DNA of 29,337 nucleotides from an uncultured Anaerococcus sp. (GTDB lineage Bacteria; Bacillota; Clostridia; Tissierellales; Peptoniphilaceae): NCBI RefSeq assembly GCF_943912825.1, contig NZ_CALTUX010000024.1, positions 1 to 29,337 of the forward strand, read 5' to 3'. Shown piece by piece: positions 15,569 to 23,778 of this stretch (position 1 is its first letter; each line of letters starts with the position of its first letter). The notes under the pieces were generated by a model. It saw only the letters and a program-made list of their open reading frames with translations, ran no database searches and was not told where the DNA came from. The position numbers and the translations under genes were made by a program.

Positions 15569-15784
15569 CTAATATTTTCCCGTTTTTCTTATTATTCTAA
15601 GCGTTTCTTTAAATTCTTTTGTCTTTGTTGGTTTTCTAGCAGGATTTTTATTTCTTACTTTTATTATTTCTTGTTTTAATATTATCTTTTCTTTATTTTT
15701 AGGTAACCTTAATTTCTCAACTGTATTATCTATTTCAACTTTTATTTATTTAGACTATCGTCTTCTTTGATCTAATTTTTTCAT
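15569..15784 (-). pseudogene. Broken small gene, function unknown
   Basis: A start with a good ribosome binding site (AAAGGAG before ATG at 15784-15782) reads MKKLDQRRR and stops. In another frame a basic stretch follows: VEIDNTVEKLRLPKNKEKII, then LKQEIIKVRNKNPARKPTKT, then KEFKETLRIIRKTGKY and a stop at 15569-15571. A frameshift near the start would join the two into about 70 aa. The composition is very Lys/Arg-rich. No family is recognised. Confidence 0.4.
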
Positions 15785-15802
15785 ACCAATCTCCTTTATT
15801 TA

Positions 15803-15837
15803 AATAAAAAAACGACTAAATCATTACACTTAGCCGT
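15803..15837 (-). terminator. Terminator of the ABC importer operon
   Basis: Stem acgactaa (15812-15819) / ttagccgt (15830-15837), one G-U pair on the minus strand, followed there by a run of seven T. Confidence 0.85.
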
Positions 15838-15857
15838 CAAATAATCATTGTAAAATT

Positions 15858-16514
15858 CTAATCACCTCTTACATACTCAATAACATCTTCAATTCTGTCG
15901 TGAATTATCATATTTATTTCCCTAAGGTCGATTATCCTATCAGCTATGAGGTCTAGAAGGGCCTTGTTATGGGAAATGAAGAGGATGCCGACCTTTTTAT
16001 TTTTGGCAAAGTCTAGCAAAATCTTGCAAATCTCAGCCTGGTTTATAGTATCAAGCATGCTTGTAACTTCATCTGCTATGAGGTACTTGCAAGAATCTCC
16101 CATGACTCTTGCCAGGCAAATTCTTTGGAGTTCACCGCCTGATAGCTCTACGGGGAACTTTTCTAAAAATTCTTCCCTGATGCCAAAGGCCTTTTTTATT
16201 TCATCAGAGACAAGCCAACCTTCATTTAAAATCTTTCCCACCTTCCAAGTAATATTTACGTTTTTTTCTGGATTTTGGTGGACCATCTGGACTGGCAAAA
16301 AGCCCTTAAGATTTCTAATGTCCTTGCCATCCACAAGGACAGTCCTCCTCGGTGCCTTTATATAGCCAGCCATAAGTTTGCCAAGAGTCGACTTACCGTA
16401 GCCAGATGGGGCCACAAGGCCTAGGACCTCGCCCCTTTCTAAACTTAGGCTCAAATTTTTTATAATATCCCTCTTCCCATCATAGGAAAAGGACAAATTC
16501 TTTACTTCAATCAT
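15858..16514 (-). CDS. ABC importer ATPase (nickel/peptide type), second
   Basis: 218 aa. Walker A APSGYGKST at 35-43, signature LSGGELQ at 124-130, Walker B YLIADE at 144-149 and a switch His in FISHN near 174-178. It is shorter than DppF/OppF proteins (about 260-330 aa) because the C-terminal oligopeptide-binding extension is missing, which is usual for NikE-like members. It pairs with the preceding ATPase to drive import. Its start overlaps that gene by 8 bases, and it is last in the operon, ending at the terminator 15803-15837. Confidence 0.9.
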   Translation of the reverse strand: MIEVKNLSFSYDGKRDIIKNLSLSLERGEVLGLVAPSGYGKSTLGKLMAGYIKAPRRTVLVDGKDIRNLKGFLPVQMVHQNPEKNVNITWKVGKILNEGWLVSDEIKKAFGIREEFLEKFPVELSGGELQRICLARVMGDSCKYLIADEVTSMLDTINQAEICKILLDFAKNKKVGILFISHNKALLDLIADRIIDLREINMIIHDRIEDVIEYVRGD

Positions 16515-17298
16515 TTTCTATCCTGTCTAAATCCATGCCATTTTCAGGCAGGGCCCTTATAAGCCTTTTAGAATAGGGATTTGTAAGGCCTGCCCCCTTA
16601 TTAGCAAAGGCAGATCTATCCCCTACTTCTATAATCTCTCCTCCATAAAAAATCCCAATCCTATCAGCACAGGCAAGTGCCATATTTATGTCGTGACTTA
16701 TAAGAAGGAGGGTCTTGCCAGCTTCCTTCATCTTTTTAAAATAGCTGACAATCTCATCCGTAGCCTCTTTATCCATGCCAGGGGTCGGTTCATCTGCAAT
16801 TATAAAATCTGCCCCACTTAAGATGGCATCACTTACAAGGACCCTCCTGGCCATGCCACCAGAAAGCTCTCTTGGATACATATCATCAACCTCAATCCCC
16901 AGGCCAAAAGATTGGTAGACCTGTCTTTGTTTATGATAATCCTTTCTTGCCATGGTCATCCTGGCCTGGTCCTTAGTCTTTAAAAGTGAATTGAGGGATG
17001 TGATTGACTGGGGAATGAAAAATATTTCCCTGCCCCTGACTTTTTCCAAAAGATTTTCATCAAGGGTTTTTCCCTTATAGAGGATTTCTCCCTCGCAAAA
17101 GCCATTGTAGGGCAAAAGTCCAAGGATGGCAGCAGCTAAGAGGCTTTTTCCAGAGCCTGATGCCCCAAAAATTGCCATAATTTCACCCTCCCTGACATCT
17201 AGGCTTAGATTTTTAATTATATCAAGCCTTCTTCGCCTCAAGCCCTTGCTGTATTGGTCAAAGGCCACATTTAAATTTTTAACTTCTAATATATTCAT
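16507..17298 (-). CDS. ABC importer ATPase (nickel/peptide type), first
   Basis: 263 aa. Walker A GASGSGKS at 45-52, Q-loop Gln97, signature LSGGMARR at 145-152 (Met where most have Q/M-x-Q), Walker B FIIADEP at 165-171 and switch His in LISHD near 196. The C-terminal NPYSKRLIRALPENG stretch is the usual end of DppD/NikD-like proteins. It forms a heterodimer with the next ATPase below the two permeases. Four bases separate it from the upstream permease gene. Confidence 0.9.
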   Translation of the reverse strand: MNILEVKNLNVAFDQYSKGLRRRRLDIIKNLSLDVREGEIMAIFGASGSGKSLLAAAILGLLPYNGFCEGEILYKGKTLDENLLEKVRGREIFFIPQSITSLNSLLKTKDQARMTMARKDYHKQRQVYQSFGLGIEVDDMYPRELSGGMARRVLVSDAILSGADFIIADEPTPGMDKEATDEIVSYFKKMKEAGKTLLLISHDINMALACADRIGIFYGGEIIEVGDRSAFANKGAGLTNPYSKRLIRALPENGMDLDRIEND

Positions 17299-17302
17299 AA
17301 AA

Positions 17303-18148
17303 TCACCTGTGATATGAGTAAGGATCTAGCAAATGTTTGATATCCTCGCCCAGCCTATTTATGGCAAAAACCAAAAAGCAAAGCAAAAGCCCCGGGAAAA
17401 ATGCCAAATGCCAAGATCCACCTATGAGGTATTTCATCGATTCTGATAAGATTATTCCTATAGATGGGCTGGATAAGGAAAGGCCAAAGCCCAGAAAGGA
17501 AATGGCTGACTCATGAAGGATGGCATGAGGAAAGAGCAAAATAAGGCCAACTAACATCTGTGGGAAAATCTTTGGTAGGATGTGGTTTCTAAAAATATAA
17601 AGCCTAGATTTGCCCATTGCCCTTGATATCTTTATATAATTTTCATCCTTGAGAGCAAGGATTTCTCCCCTCAAAAGCCTGGTAAGGCCTGTCCAGTGGG
17701 TAAGGCCTATTCCAAGTATAACTCCCCTAAGGCCCCTGCCAGCGGCTATTGCCACTAGAATTAGGACCATCATGTGGGGAATGGAAAGGCTTAGGTCAAT
17801 TATAAAATTAATGACCTTATCCAAATACTTATTGCCAAAGCTTAGGAAAAGGGCGAAGACACTTGCCACAAGAAGGGCTGAAAGAGAGCCCAAAAAGCCA
17901 ATCCTTATGGAAGTGGCAAGGCCCTTGATTGTCCTTAAATACATATCCCTACCGGTTTGGTCTGTCCCAAAAATATGGGAAAGGCTCGGCCCTTGTAATT
18001 TATTTGCAAAGTCAATTGACAAATCGCTTTCATTAATCATGGCCCCTCTGATAAAGATAAAGGCCACAAAAGCTATGGCAAGGCCAATCTCTATCAGGGT
18101 CTTTTTCCTAAGGCTTATAGAAGATTTCTTAATTAAAATCCTATTCAT
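17303..18148 (-). CDS. ABC importer permease (DppC/NikC type)
   Basis: 281 aa with an N-terminal helix (about 18-36), then FGTDQTGRDMYLRTI (about 59-73), a hallmark of DppC/OppC-type permeases, and about five further helices. The coupling (EAA) loop is seen in NYIKISRAMGKSRLYIFRNH near 175-194. It pairs with the upstream DppB-type permease, whose gene it overlaps by 8 bases. It forms the membrane channel of the importer. Confidence 0.9.
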   Translation of the reverse strand: MNRILIKKSSISLRKKTLIEIGLAIAFVAFIFIRGAMINESDLSIDFANKLQGPSLSHIFGTDQTGRDMYLRTIKGLATSIRIGFLGSLSALLVASVFALFLSFGNKYLDKVINFIIDLSLSIPHMMVLILVAIAAGRGLRGVILGIGLTHWTGLTRLLRGEILALKDENYIKISRAMGKSRLYIFRNHILPKIFPQMLVGLILLFPHAILHESAISFLGFGLSLSSPSIGIILSESMKYLIGGSWHLAFFPGLLLCFLVFAINRLGEDIKHLLDPYSYHR

Positions 18149-19115
18149 AGGCCCCTCCTAATCTTGGATCTAGCCTTGGCAAGATTAAATCCCAAAGCCT
18201 ATTGCCTAGATAGACAAAAATCGAAGAAAAAAGGACAAGTCCTAAAAGCAGGGGTGCATCAGACCTAAGGCCAGCTTCTACAGTCAAAGACCCGATACCT
18301 GGATAATTGAAGACATTTTCAACTAAAATAGTACCTGAAAAAAGCTCCGAAAAATACGTAAAGAGCAGGCTAAGCCCCGGCAAAATCAAATTCTTAAGGG
18401 CATATTTATTAATAATTTCTCTTTTACTCATGCCACGAGCCTTGGCATAGCTGATAAAGTCTTCATTTAAGATATCCTCGGTCTTGGCCCTGGTGTGGAG
18501 GATGATATTTGAAGTTCCAACCAAACTTAGGCAAAGGCAAGGAAGGGCCATATGGTAGAGCCTATCAGCAAAGCTGATATCTTTTGTCAAAACTCCCACA
18601 GGTGAGCCCATGGAGGCTGGAAAAATCTTAAGCTTAAGGGAAAAAATCATAATAAGGACCAGGCCTAGCCAAAAGCTAGGAGTCGATGCAAAAATAAGGG
18701 CATAGGCCTTAATAAATTTATCCCTAAGGCTGCCTATATTTGCACCAGCAACTAGGCCTAGGAAAATCCCCAAGACCCCTTGCAAAATCCAAGCTAGGGC
18801 CATTAGCATAAAGGAATTGGCAAAGCCCTCTTTTATTATGGTCATAACCTCCCTATTATAAATATTTGAAATCCCCAAGTCGCCCCTAATAAGATTTGAA
18901 AGCCAACTTATATATCTTTCAAAAAGGGGCTTATCAAGGCCCCACTTGGCAATGAGGGCTGCCTTTTGACTTGTATCAAGCCCACTTCCCTTAGCCCTAG
19001 CAAATGAAGCTATGGGGTCAATTGGTGATAGGTCTAAAAGCAAAAAACTTATAAAAGATACTGCCAGGATGAAAAGAATAAAGGCGATAATCTCCCTTAA
19101 AATTTTCTTCCCCAT
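18141..19115 (-). CDS. ABC importer permease (DppB/NikB type)
   Basis: 324 aa with six predicted helices. The long extracytoplasmic loop after helix 1 has the family pattern (DLSPIDPIASFARA, then WGLDKPLFERYISWLSNLIRGDLGIS). The coupling loop DFISYAKARGMSKREIINKY is near 221-240, followed by the LLVENVFNYPGIG-type segment common to DppB/NikB. The start is one base after the binding-protein stop codon. Substrate cannot be told from the permease alone. Confidence 0.9.
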   Translation of the reverse strand: MGKKILREIIAFILFILAVSFISFLLLDLSPIDPIASFARAKGSGLDTSQKAALIAKWGLDKPLFERYISWLSNLIRGDLGISNIYNREVMTIIKEGFANSFMLMALAWILQGVLGIFLGLVAGANIGSLRDKFIKAYALIFASTPSFWLGLVLIMIFSLKLKIFPASMGSPVGVLTKDISFADRLYHMALPCLCLSLVGTSNIILHTRAKTEDILNEDFISYAKARGMSKREIINKYALKNLILPGLSLLFTYFSELFSGTILVENVFNYPGIGSLTVEAGLRSDAPLLLGLVLFSSIFVYLGNRLWDLILPRLDPRLGGAYE

Positions 19116-19116
19116 C

Positions 19117-20763
19117 TTATTCCCATTTCCAATTGACTATAGAATCTATAAGGGTGTAGCGAGATGAGTGTGGCTCAATCTTAGTCTTGCCAAGCTCTAG
19201 GCCATCTCTTACAAGGTAGAGGTGGTTTTCATTTACCAGCCATACCCAAGGGCAATCGCCCTTCCAAGAAAAACCACCTTCCCCGTCCCATTGGGCCTTT
19301 TTGAAATTATCATAAAAGTCTTTCAAATTATCTGCTGAAAGGCCATCTTCAAAATATTTATCAACCCTTTCATTGGCATAGAAATTGGTATTGTAATAGT
19401 CATAGCCCCTAAATTTTGAAGCATAAGAATAGTACATATCTAGTGGGTCGTAGCCGCCCCAACCAAAGAGAACTGCCTGGCTATACATCTTATCTGCAAA
19501 AAAGTCCCAGTCCCCATAGATTGGATTTACATCGATGCCAATTTCCTTGGCCTTCTCAGCGAAATATACTGCGAGATTTTCCCTATCTTGGTAGGCATAG
19601 TAGAGGTCAAATTTGGCTTTCACTCCGTCCTTTTCCCTAATGCCGTCAGGGCCTTCCTTCCAACCTGCCTCATCTAGGATTTGCTTAGCAGCTTCGGTAT
19701 CTCCATCTTTTATATCAGCTGTTTCCTCATTGTACCAAGGAAGACCATCTGCTATGGATGTAGCCTTGGTGGCCTCGCCATTTAGGACATGATCTATTAT
19801 CTCTTGCCTATCCATGGCTATGTTTAGGGCCTTTCTTATGGCTATATCGCTTGTAACGTCATTTCCAATTGGTGCGCCTGGTGCTAGGGTCTTATCATCT
19901 GTGACCTCTCCTGTATTTGCCACTACTGGAAGGGAGATTCCCCTATTGTCTACGGTTTTGACTGAAAGCTGGTGGAAGCCTTCTACTTCCATATCCTTGG
20001 CTGTGTAAGGGATTCTAATTATATCGCAAAGGCCTTCCTTGGCTGTGGCAAGGGCTGCGTCATCATCCTTAAAGAAAATGAAAGTTACCTTTTTAAATGG
20101 TATCTTGTCCCCATAATAATATTCATTTGGCTCAACTATCATCTCTTGACCCTTTTTCCATTCGACAAGCTTAAAGGGACCAGATCCTACAGGATTTTCC
20201 CCGTAGCCGTCCTTATATTTGTCCTTGCTTACAATTCCAAGGGATGCCATAGTGGTTGTAAAGGAAATGTCTGGTTTTTCTAGGATAAGGTTAAGGGTCT
20301 TATCGTCGACTTTTTCAGCCTTTACGAAACGGGTGAGGTTGATGCCGGCAGTATTTTCTTCCTTGGCCTTGGTGTAGGAAAATACTACATCATCAGCTGT
20401 AAGGGGACTTCCGTCTGAAAATTTGAGGTCGTCCTTGAGGGTGACTGTGTATGTAAGCTTATCATCAGAGATTTTATAATCTTCTGCCAAATCATTTACT
20501 ATATTTAAATCCAAGTCTCTCTTAAGTAGGGATGAATGGAAGATGAGACTTGATGAATGGCTTGCCTCATGGATTGGGTCAAAGCCCTTTTCTGGCTCAG
20601 AGCCGATTCCAAGGATTAGTTCATCCTTTGGATGGCTAGTTTCCACTTGTGTCTTTGTTTCTGTTTTTGTTTCAGTTTTAGCTTCATCTTTCCCGGCCCC
20701 ACAAGCTGTAAGTGCAAGGCTTAGAGCCAAAAGGCCTACGACTTTTCCTAATAATTTATTCAT
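19117..20763 (-). CDS. Lipoprotein substrate-binding protein, SBP family 5
   Basis: 548 aa starting at MNKLLGKVV, chosen because AAAAGGAG lies just upstream and a lipoprotein signal follows (lipobox LTAC, Cys21). A Thr/Lys/Glu-rich tether precedes the family-5 body (about 45-545) with the family signature near LKFSDGSPLTADDVVFSY. This family delivers peptides, nickel or metal-chelates to DppBC/NikBC permeases. Two Trp-rich patches (YGDWDFF near 425, and CPWVWLVNENH near the end) are noticeable in the likely cleft. The overall look is nearer NikA-like proteins of clostridia than OppA, but the substrate is not settled. Confidence 0.88.
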   Translation of the reverse strand: MNKLLGKVVGLLALSLALTACGAGKDEAKTETKTETKTQVETSHPKDELILGIGSEPEKGFDPIHEASHSSSLIFHSSLLKRDLDLNIVNDLAEDYKISDDKLTYTVTLKDDLKFSDGSPLTADDVVFSYTKAKEENTAGINLTRFVKAEKVDDKTLNLILEKPDISFTTTMASLGIVSKDKYKDGYGENPVGSGPFKLVEWKKGQEMIVEPNEYYYGDKIPFKKVTFIFFKDDDAALATAKEGLCDIIRIPYTAKDMEVEGFHQLSVKTVDNRGISLPVVANTGEVTDDKTLAPGAPIGNDVTSDIAIRKALNIAMDRQEIIDHVLNGEATKATSIADGLPWYNEETADIKDGDTEAAKQILDEAGWKEGPDGIREKDGVKAKFDLYYAYQDRENLAVYFAEKAKEIGIDVNPIYGDWDFFADKMYSQAVLFGWGGYDPLDMYYSYASKFRGYDYYNTNFYANERVDKYFEDGLSADNLKDFYDNFKKAQWDGEGGFSWKGDCPWVWLVNENHLYLVRDGLELGKTKIEPHSSRYTLIDSIVNWKWE

Positions 20764-20902
20764 ATCTTCTCCTTTTGCAATAAAAATAGGCATAGGTCAC
20801 CCGTCTGAGTTTCCTATACCTTCTTAGTATAATTGCTTAAATATTTGCCCCTCTTTAGCGAGGGAGTTTGGATATTCTTATCCCGGCCACTTCTGCGACC
20901 TA
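20764..20902 (-). promoter_or_regulatory. Attenuator-like leader of the ABC importer operon
   Basis: Read on the minus strand, a terminator-like stem GGTATAGG/CCTATGCC (complements of 20813-20820 and 20789-20796) with a T-run (20782-20787) lies directly before the ribosome binding site of the binding-protein gene. Two competing pairings are possible: TATAC/GTATA (20815-20819 with 20827-20831) uses the 5' arm, and TAGGTC/GACCTA (20897-20902 with 20793-20798) uses the 3' arm. Upstream are small hairpins ggata/tatcc and ccctc/gaggg. This is the design of a riboswitch or other attenuator. It does not match the NiCo, cobalamin, SAM, TPP or T-box patterns that I know. Confidence 0.5.
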
Positions 20903-20918
20903 AAATGCTTCCTGCATT

Positions 20919-21323
20919 TTATAAATTCTTTTCAACTTCTATAATGGCAAGGTCGACAAGTTTTTTGATCGAATAGTCAGAAATTCCGACTATGACATTG
21001 TCATCATGCCTAAAGGGAATTAAGATTTTGATAGCAGGCGATAAGGATACAGCCTGGCTTATCTTTTCTGTGATTTCTCCATATAGGGAATTGGTAAGCA
21101 TAATCCCAATTGGTCCTAGGATTATATCAGCCTTGGCAGCATTTACCACTACTGGGTTTTCTCCAGTAGCTCCCCTATTTGCCCCAGCCTTTAGCATGGC
21201 GCTTGTGGCTAGAGAATTTGTCCCAACACAGGTTATATCAAGGTCTTTGTGGCGGGCCCTTAATTTTGTTATAAGCTCTTTGCCAAGACCTCCGCCCTGG
21301 GCATCTATTACAAGTATCCTCAT
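20919..21323 (-). CDS. DUF3842 family protein
   Basis: 134 aa, the full family length (PF12953). It starts with a Rossmann-like MRILVIDAQGGGLGKEL glycine-rich loop, followed by TNSLATSAMLKAGANRGATGE and ADIILGPIGIMLTNSLYGEIT, all typical of the family. The function is unknown. A TATAAT-containing promoter lies upstream (complement of 21354-21359). A stem aaaatgc/gcatttt (20902-20920) overlaps its stop but has no T-run, so transcription may continue into the ABC importer leader 155 bases away. This would make the DUF3842 gene the first gene of that operon. Confidence 0.88.
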   Translation of the reverse strand: MRILVIDAQGGGLGKELITKLRARHKDLDITCVGTNSLATSAMLKAGANRGATGENPVVVNAAKADIILGPIGIMLTNSLYGEITEKISQAVSLSPAIKILIPFRHDDNVIVGISDYSIKKLVDLAIIEVEKNL

Positions 21324-21397
21324 AAATTCCCCCTAATAGAAGATTACGATATTATTATAACATAAGAAAATGTTTTTTAAAAGAATTACTTAATATG

Positions 21398-21508
21398 AAA
21401 AGGGACCCAAAAGGGCCCCTTCACATAGAAAAGAATAAGTTAGTCCTTGTTTTCATAAGGGAAAACATCAAGGAATTAATAATGAAAAACCTAGCTAATT
21501 TGATAGCT
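21398..21508 (-). ncRNA. Candidate small RNA between ktrA and the DUF3842 gene
   Basis: On the minus strand TTGCAT (complement of 21537-21542) and TATAAT (complement of 21515-21520) are 16 bp apart, giving a predicted start near 21508. About 110 bases later is a terminator, stem 21400-21408/21413-21421, followed by TTTTCAT. Between are a tagct/agcta hairpin and a ccttg/caagg hairpin (about 21442-21472). No good ORF lies in the transcript. The terminator could instead just end the ktrBA transcript, and the RNA rests on promoter and terminator prediction alone. Confidence 0.4.
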
Positions 21509-21604
21509 GCTATTATTATAACACAAATTTTATCTTATGCAAACTATTTCATGAATTTTTTTTCATATTTAATCCATGCTCTTTGCATAAAAGCTTTCGT
21601 TTTC

Positions 21605-22258
21605 CTAATTATCACATTCTTCGATTTTTTCTATGTCTTTATTTTCTCCAATTATTACAAGGAGGTCATATTCTTCTATGACCTCATCAGGGCGAGGAGA
21701 TACGATCATATCGCCATTTCTCTCAAAGGCCACCACGTTTAGGTCAAACTTATTTCTAAAGTCCAAATCCTTTAGACTCTTGCCAACCCAAGTCTCGTGA
21801 GCCTTGACCTCGGCCATGGAGAATTTATTTGAAAATTGGATAAATTCCATAAGATTTGATCCAGAAATGAGCCTTGCAAGCCTTTCCCCACTGTCTCTTT
21901 CTGGGAAAATTATCCTATCTGCCCCGATTTTTTTAAGAATCCTAGCCTGAACAAGGGATGTAGCCTTAGAAATTACAGTTTCAATACCGGCATCCTTGCA
22001 AAGAAGGGTCGCCTCTATACTTGATTCAAGATTTGATCCTGTAGCAATTATAGCTATGTCAAAGTTTTTGATACCAAGTTCCTTTAGGGCATCAGGGTCT
22101 GTGATGTCTGCTTGGGCGGTGTAGGCCACATCGTCTGCTAGCTTTTGGATCTTGTTATAGTCCATATCTACAGCCATGACCTCTATGTTTTTTTCTGATA
22201 GCTTGCGGGCTAGGGCAGATCCAAACCTGCCTAGGCCTAGTACGATAACATTTTTCAT
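21605..22258 (-). CDS. ktrA: Potassium uptake regulatory subunit (RCK), KtrA type
   Basis: 217 aa. An N-terminal RCK (TrkA-N) Rossmann domain has GLGRFG at 8-13 and acidic Asp31 at the end of strand 2, which fits NAD(H)/ATP binding. A C-terminal TrkA-C domain (about 135-215) is the type that binds c-di-AMP in Firmicutes KtrA. It forms the cytoplasmic octameric ring gating KtrB. Ten bases separate it from ktrB, with AGGAG before ATG. Confidence 0.92.
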   Translation of the reverse strand: MKNVIVLGLGRFGSALARKLSEKNIEVMAVDMDYNKIQKLADDVAYTAQADITDPDALKELGIKNFDIAIIATGSNLESSIEATLLCKDAGIETVISKATSLVQARILKKIGADRIIFPERDSGERLARLISGSNLMEFIQFSNKFSMAEVKAHETWVGKSLKDLDFRNKFDLNVVAFERNGDMIVSPRPDEVIEEYDLLVIIGENKDIEKIEECDN

Positions 22259-22268
22259 ATTTACTCCT

Positions 22269-23615
22269 TTATCCTATAGATATAAAACTTTCTGGATATC
22301 TGATTAGTGATTTTCTAGTCTTCATGCCAAAGGCAAAGGCCATGGTCATTGGGCCAATCCTGCCTAGGTACATACAAATAGTTATTAAAATCTTGCCAAT
22401 ATTTGAAAGATTTGGGGTCATTCCCATGCTGGCCCCAACTGTGGCAAGGGCTGATACAGTCTCATAAAAAATTTCTACAAGGCCTGCCTTTTCTGTAATA
22501 GTAAGGATAAAGCTTACAGAAAGGATAATTGTCACAGATACTGCAAAGATAGCAAGGGCCTTTCTCACAGTATCAGCTCCTATGTGTCTTTTAAATAAAA
22601 CCGGCTCATCTTCTCCCCTTATAACAGCAAGGGTTGAAAGGATGAGGACGCCAAAGGTTGTAGTCTTAATCCCCCCTGCAGTAGATCCTGGAGAGCCACC
22701 TATAAACATAAGACCTGCCAAAAGAAGAGCTGTAGAATCCTTGATATTTTCAAGCTTAACCGAATAAAAGCCTGCCGTCCTTGCTACAGTGGATTGGAAG
22801 AAGGATTCTGTAAGAGAAGCCCCAAGGCCCTCCCCAACAAGGACTCCCCCATCCTTTTCAAGGATAAAAAATCCAAGGGTACCCACAGCTAGAAGGATAG
22901 CTGTAAGGCTTAGGACAAGTTTAGAGTGGGTTGAAATCTTTTCAAAAGACCTCCTCTTAAAAAGCTCACTTGTAACCACAAAACCAAGACCACCGATAAT
23001 AACCAGGCCACAAAGGGTGAAATTTACAAGCAAATCATCCCTAAAAGGATAGATGCTATCGCCCAAAATATCAAAGCCAGCATTACAAAAGGCTGATATA
23101 GAGTGAAAAATAGACACCCAAAGCCCCTTAGCAAGGCCAAAAATCGGTACAAATCTGATAGCTAAAATCATAGCCCCAATTAGCTCCACCCCAAAAGAAA
23201 AGAAAAGCACATACTTAAATAAGGCAATCATGCCCTCCAAACTTTCGACATTGAGCTGCTCCTTTAGAATTTGCCTAGAGCTTAGGCCAATTTTCTTGCC
23301 CAAAATTAGAGGAATCATTGATGTAATGCTCATCACCCCCAGGCCTCCAATCTGGATAAGGACAATAAGTAGAAGATGACCGTAAGAATTCCAGTGCTCT
23401 AAGGTATTTACAGGGGTAAGACCAGTAACACAAGAAGCACTTGCTGCCACGAATAAGGCATCAATAAGGCTCGTTTCATTACCACTACGAGAAAAAAATG
23501 GCATCCTTAAAAGCAAAGTTCCAATTGTGATTACAATGGCAAAGCCCAGGGTAAGGACCATAGGCGGGTTGTGGGTTATATTGTCATATATTTTGGATAA
23601 AAAATTCTTTTCCAT
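22269..23615 (-). CDS. ktrB: Potassium channel subunit KtrB (TrkH family)
   Basis: 448 aa, the compact KtrB length. Four pore-loop repeats with the selectivity glycines are seen: SASCVTGLTPV near 56-66, SISAFCNAGFDI near 172-183, ARTAGFYSV near 281-289, and ATVGASMGMTPN near 395-406. Together with KtrA it makes a Na+-dependent K+ uptake system in the cell membrane. Translation starts at MEKNFLSKI with AGGAG upstream; a single promoter lies at 23671-23698. Confidence 0.93.
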   Translation of the reverse strand: MEKNFLSKIYDNITHNPPMVLTLGFAIVITIGTLLLRMPFFSRSGNETSLIDALFVAASASCVTGLTPVNTLEHWNSYGHLLLIVLIQIGGLGVMSITSMIPLILGKKIGLSSRQILKEQLNVESLEGMIALFKYVLFFSFGVELIGAMILAIRFVPIFGLAKGLWVSIFHSISAFCNAGFDILGDSIYPFRDDLLVNFTLCGLVIIGGLGFVVTSELFKRRSFEKISTHSKLVLSLTAILLAVGTLGFFILEKDGGVLVGEGLGASLTESFFQSTVARTAGFYSVKLENIKDSTALLLAGLMFIGGSPGSTAGGIKTTTFGVLILSTLAVIRGEDEPVLFKRHIGADTVRKALAIFAVSVTIILSVSFILTITEKAGLVEIFYETVSALATVGASMGMTPNLSNIGKILITICMYLGRIGPMTMAFAFGMKTRKSLIRYPESFISIG

Positions 23616-23670
23616 ATTAACTCCTAAAACAATGCCCCTTTTCGCAAAAAGAAAGGGAGTAACTAGCTAA

Positions 23671-23698
23671 ATTCTACAGTTTTTTAGCGATTTGTCAA
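23671..23698 (-). promoter_or_regulatory. Sigma-A promoter of ktrBA
   Basis: On the minus strand a consensus TTGACA (complement of 23693-23698) is 16 bp from TAGAAT (complement of 23671-23676). The 5' leader is short (about 50 bases) with one cccttt/aaaggg-type hairpin, so no ydaO-type riboswitch fits in it. Confidence 0.8.
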
Positions 23699-23778
23699 AG
23701 CCAATTTGTTAAAAATTAATACAAAAATTTTCATTCTGGGTAAAATAAAATATAAGAAGATATAAAGAAAGGATGACT

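Noticed and set aside
20764..20902. Leader as a known NiCo, cobalamin, SAM, TPP or T-box element
   Set aside because: The conserved blocks of those classes (for example GGACAG/GCAGCC repeats, or a T-box TGGxACC) are not present.
21395..21742. Hydrophobic open frame on the plus strand, with ATG at 21482 and opposite the candidate small RNA, suggesting a type I toxin-antitoxin pair
   Set aside because: Its second half is antisense to ktrA, no plus-strand promoter is evident, and AT-rich DNA gives hydrophobic strings by chance. The antisense layout is kept only as a weak idea.
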